Assembly: GCA_017473795.1 (NCBI GenBank)
Contig: JAFUJE010000069.1
Span: 1-6,524 of the forward strand
From: Clostridia bacterium
Lineage (GTDB): Bacteria; Bacillota; Clostridia; Christensenellales; UBA1242
DNA: 6,524 bases
Reading direction: 5' to 3'
In this document: positions 5,394 to 6,524 of the stretch, in pieces
Layout of the letters: each line of letters starts with the position of its first letter
Position numbering within the stretch: the stretch's first letter is position 1
Made by a program: the position numbers and the translations under genes
Notes under the pieces: model-generated
The model's database searches: none
The model's input: the letters and a program-made list of their open reading frames with translations, nothing else
What the model was told of the DNA's origin: nothing

Positions 5394-6524
5394 AAAGGCC
5401 ACGTAAGCAATCCATTTTTATGCGTGCAATGTTGTACTTCAAGCCACTATTGTGGCGTATTATCGTGATTACTATCTGCGGTATTATTGGTATTGCTTTG
5501 TATTCGTTTATGCCAGATTTAACCGCTAATGCTTTAAAAGCTTTTGAGCCATTAAATAAAAATCATGATTTGATGTTGGTTTTGCACCCGTTGATTTTGT
5601 ATATCATTTTGTGCGTATTGTCTGAAGTTTTTGAACTTATCTGCCGTAGTATTATTATCAAATACGAATATGACATCACTTTAGGTATTATTAATGATGC
5701 TCGGGCAAAATTAGACGTTGTGCCTTTATCCTTTATTGATAAGTTTGAAATTAGTAAAACGACGCACCAAATTGCGGTAGGGCGGAAATTATTACAACAA
5801 TGCTTAGTCATGGTTTACCAAATTTGTTGTACAATTTTCTTTTTTGTATTGAATATTGTCATGATGTTATCCTTAAATTTAACGTTAAGTTTATTGGTTA
5901 TCCTTTCGTTGCCGGTAACTTTAATTATTGCTAAGATTGTCGTTGCAAAAACGCAGAAGTTTTACACCAAAAACCAACAAGCCGATGGCCGAGTTTACAA
6001 TTTTACTGAACAACATTCCTCATTGCATGGTTTTTTCCAAGAAAACGGCATTGCTGGTAAAGACGAATTTAAGTCCGTTAACCGCATTGAAGGTATTGTT
6101 GGTGTGGATACCGTTGTTGGTTTAAACGAAACTTATATTAATTTTATTTCTAATTTTATGTATTTAGCGATTACCGTAGTTTTTGGTATCTTGGCAATTA
6201 ATGGTTCTTTGACGATGGCGGACTTTGCTATCTTGCCAGCATTCCTGTTGTATAGTTCTCGTTTCTTATCTAATACCAAGATTATTACGACAGCGTCCAA
6301 TATCATTCAACCGACGGAAAGTTATGCTCAAGTCTTCTTTGGTATTTTGGATTGTCCCGACGACGTTACTGCTGACGAAGATATCAGGATTAAGAAAATC
6401 GACGGTAACATTGTTTTTGAAAATGTTTCAACGGATAAAATTAAAGATATTTCGTTTGAAATTCCTTTTGGCAGTACCGTGGCTTTCTTGGAAGAAGAAA
6501 ATGGTACCGGTTCCGAAATTGTGA
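5390..6524 (+). CDS. Half-size ABC exporter with degenerate Walker A (partner B, 3' partial)
   Basis: This frame is open from the ATG at 5390 to the window end, 378 codons, with the C-terminus missing. It is the likely heterodimer partner of the preceding exporter. A basic N-terminus (MKRPRKQ) precedes membrane helices at about 21-41, 63-86, 138-161, 163-185, 249-270 and 275-292. The coupling region is recognisable, with QQADGRVYNFTEQ (196-208) where exporters have text like NG-x-[VI]-E-E. The nucleotide domain begins with NIVFENVS (340-347) and DISFEIPFGSTVAF (353-366), very close to the multidrug exporter consensus. The segment between these is about seven residues shorter than usual and lacks the A-loop aromatic residue. 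Walker A should follow, but the text is EEENGTGSE (368-376), without the lysine or the Ser/Thr of GxxGxGK[ST]. The visible part of the ATP site is therefore probably unable to bind ATP normally. The signature and Walker B lie outside the window. The substrate is unknown. Confidence 0.85.
   Translation, partial: MKRPRKQSIFMRAMLYFKPLLWRIIVITICGIIGIALYSFMPDLTANALKAFEPLNKNHDLMLVLHPLILYIILCVLSEVFELICRSIIIKYEYDITLGIINDARAKLDVVPLSFIDKFEISKTTHQIAVGRKLLQQCLVMVYQICCTIFFFVLNIVMMLSLNLTLSLLVILSLPVTLIIAKIVVAKTQKFYTKNQQADGRVYNFTEQHSSLHGFFQENGIAGKDEFKSVNRIEGIVGVDTVVGLNETYINFISNFMYLAITVVFGILAINGSLTMADFAILPAFLLYSSRFLSNTKIITTASNIIQPTESYAQVFFGILDCPDDVTADEDIRIKKIDGNIVFENVSTDKIKDISFEIPFGSTVAFLEEENGTGSEIV

Noticed and set aside
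5928..6524. Two plus-strand open frames in other phases (5928-6125 and 6225-6524)
   Set aside because: Both lie inside the second exporter gene, whose frame is open from 5390 to the end and matches the family. The alternative products have no sensible domain.

Overview
The window looks like a chromosomal segment from an uncultured, AT-rich member of the Bacillota (Firmicutes), probably Clostridia-like. Four things point that way: a CwlD-type N-acetylmuramoyl-L-alanine amidase, a YkpA/YbiT-type ABC-F protein, strong AGGAGG ribosome binding sites on internal operon genes, and a cell-surface protein with a DUF6273-like C-terminal motif set. The taxon is inferred from gene content only. There are no RNA genes, CRISPR arrays, insertion sequences or attachment sites that I can support.

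Layout. (1) Positions 1-535, + strand: the 3' end of a surface-protein gene with a C-terminal membrane anchor, interrupted by an in-frame TAG at 224-226. (2) Positions 591-2138, + strand: an ABC-F ATPase that appears to be transcribed from an extended -10 promoter placed so that the message would be leaderless. Its reading frame is cut by a TAA directly after the second Walker B/D-loop motif, and 47 recognisable C-terminal codons follow. (3) Positions 2135-3662, - strand: a three-gene cluster, read in transcription order as CwlD-like amidase, a very cysteine-rich repeat protein, and a small single-pass membrane protein. Its last stop codon interlocks with the end of the ABC-F frame in a shared TTAA. 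(4) Positions 3648-6524, + strand: two translationally coupled half-size ABC exporters (ATGA overlap) that look like a heterodimeric pair. The second runs off the window. The start of the first overlaps the start of the amidase head to head, inside a palindromic region.

The most striking point is that all three ABC proteins depart from the family consensus at catalytic motifs. In the ABC-F protein the losses are ordered: every element of one composite ATP site is intact (Walker A1, Walker B1, H-loop 1, signature 2). Every element of the other is altered (Walker A2, Walker B2 Asp, signature 1, and the H-loop 2 in the interrupted tail). In the exporter pair, the first protein has lost nearly all catalytic residues although its 581-codon frame is open and its six membrane segments remain. 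The second has a Walker A without lysine and a shortened A-loop region. This could be real pseudo-ATPase biology or a genome region under relaxed selection. The two nonsense codons nearby argue for the second at least in part, and the ordered pattern in ABC-F argues against purely random decay.

A second theme is the start sites. Both + strand genes that begin a transcript have a -10 box about 7-8 bases before the ATG, no Shine-Dalgarno sequence, and an inverted repeat covering the start codon. The downstream genes in operons have classical Shine-Dalgarno sequences.
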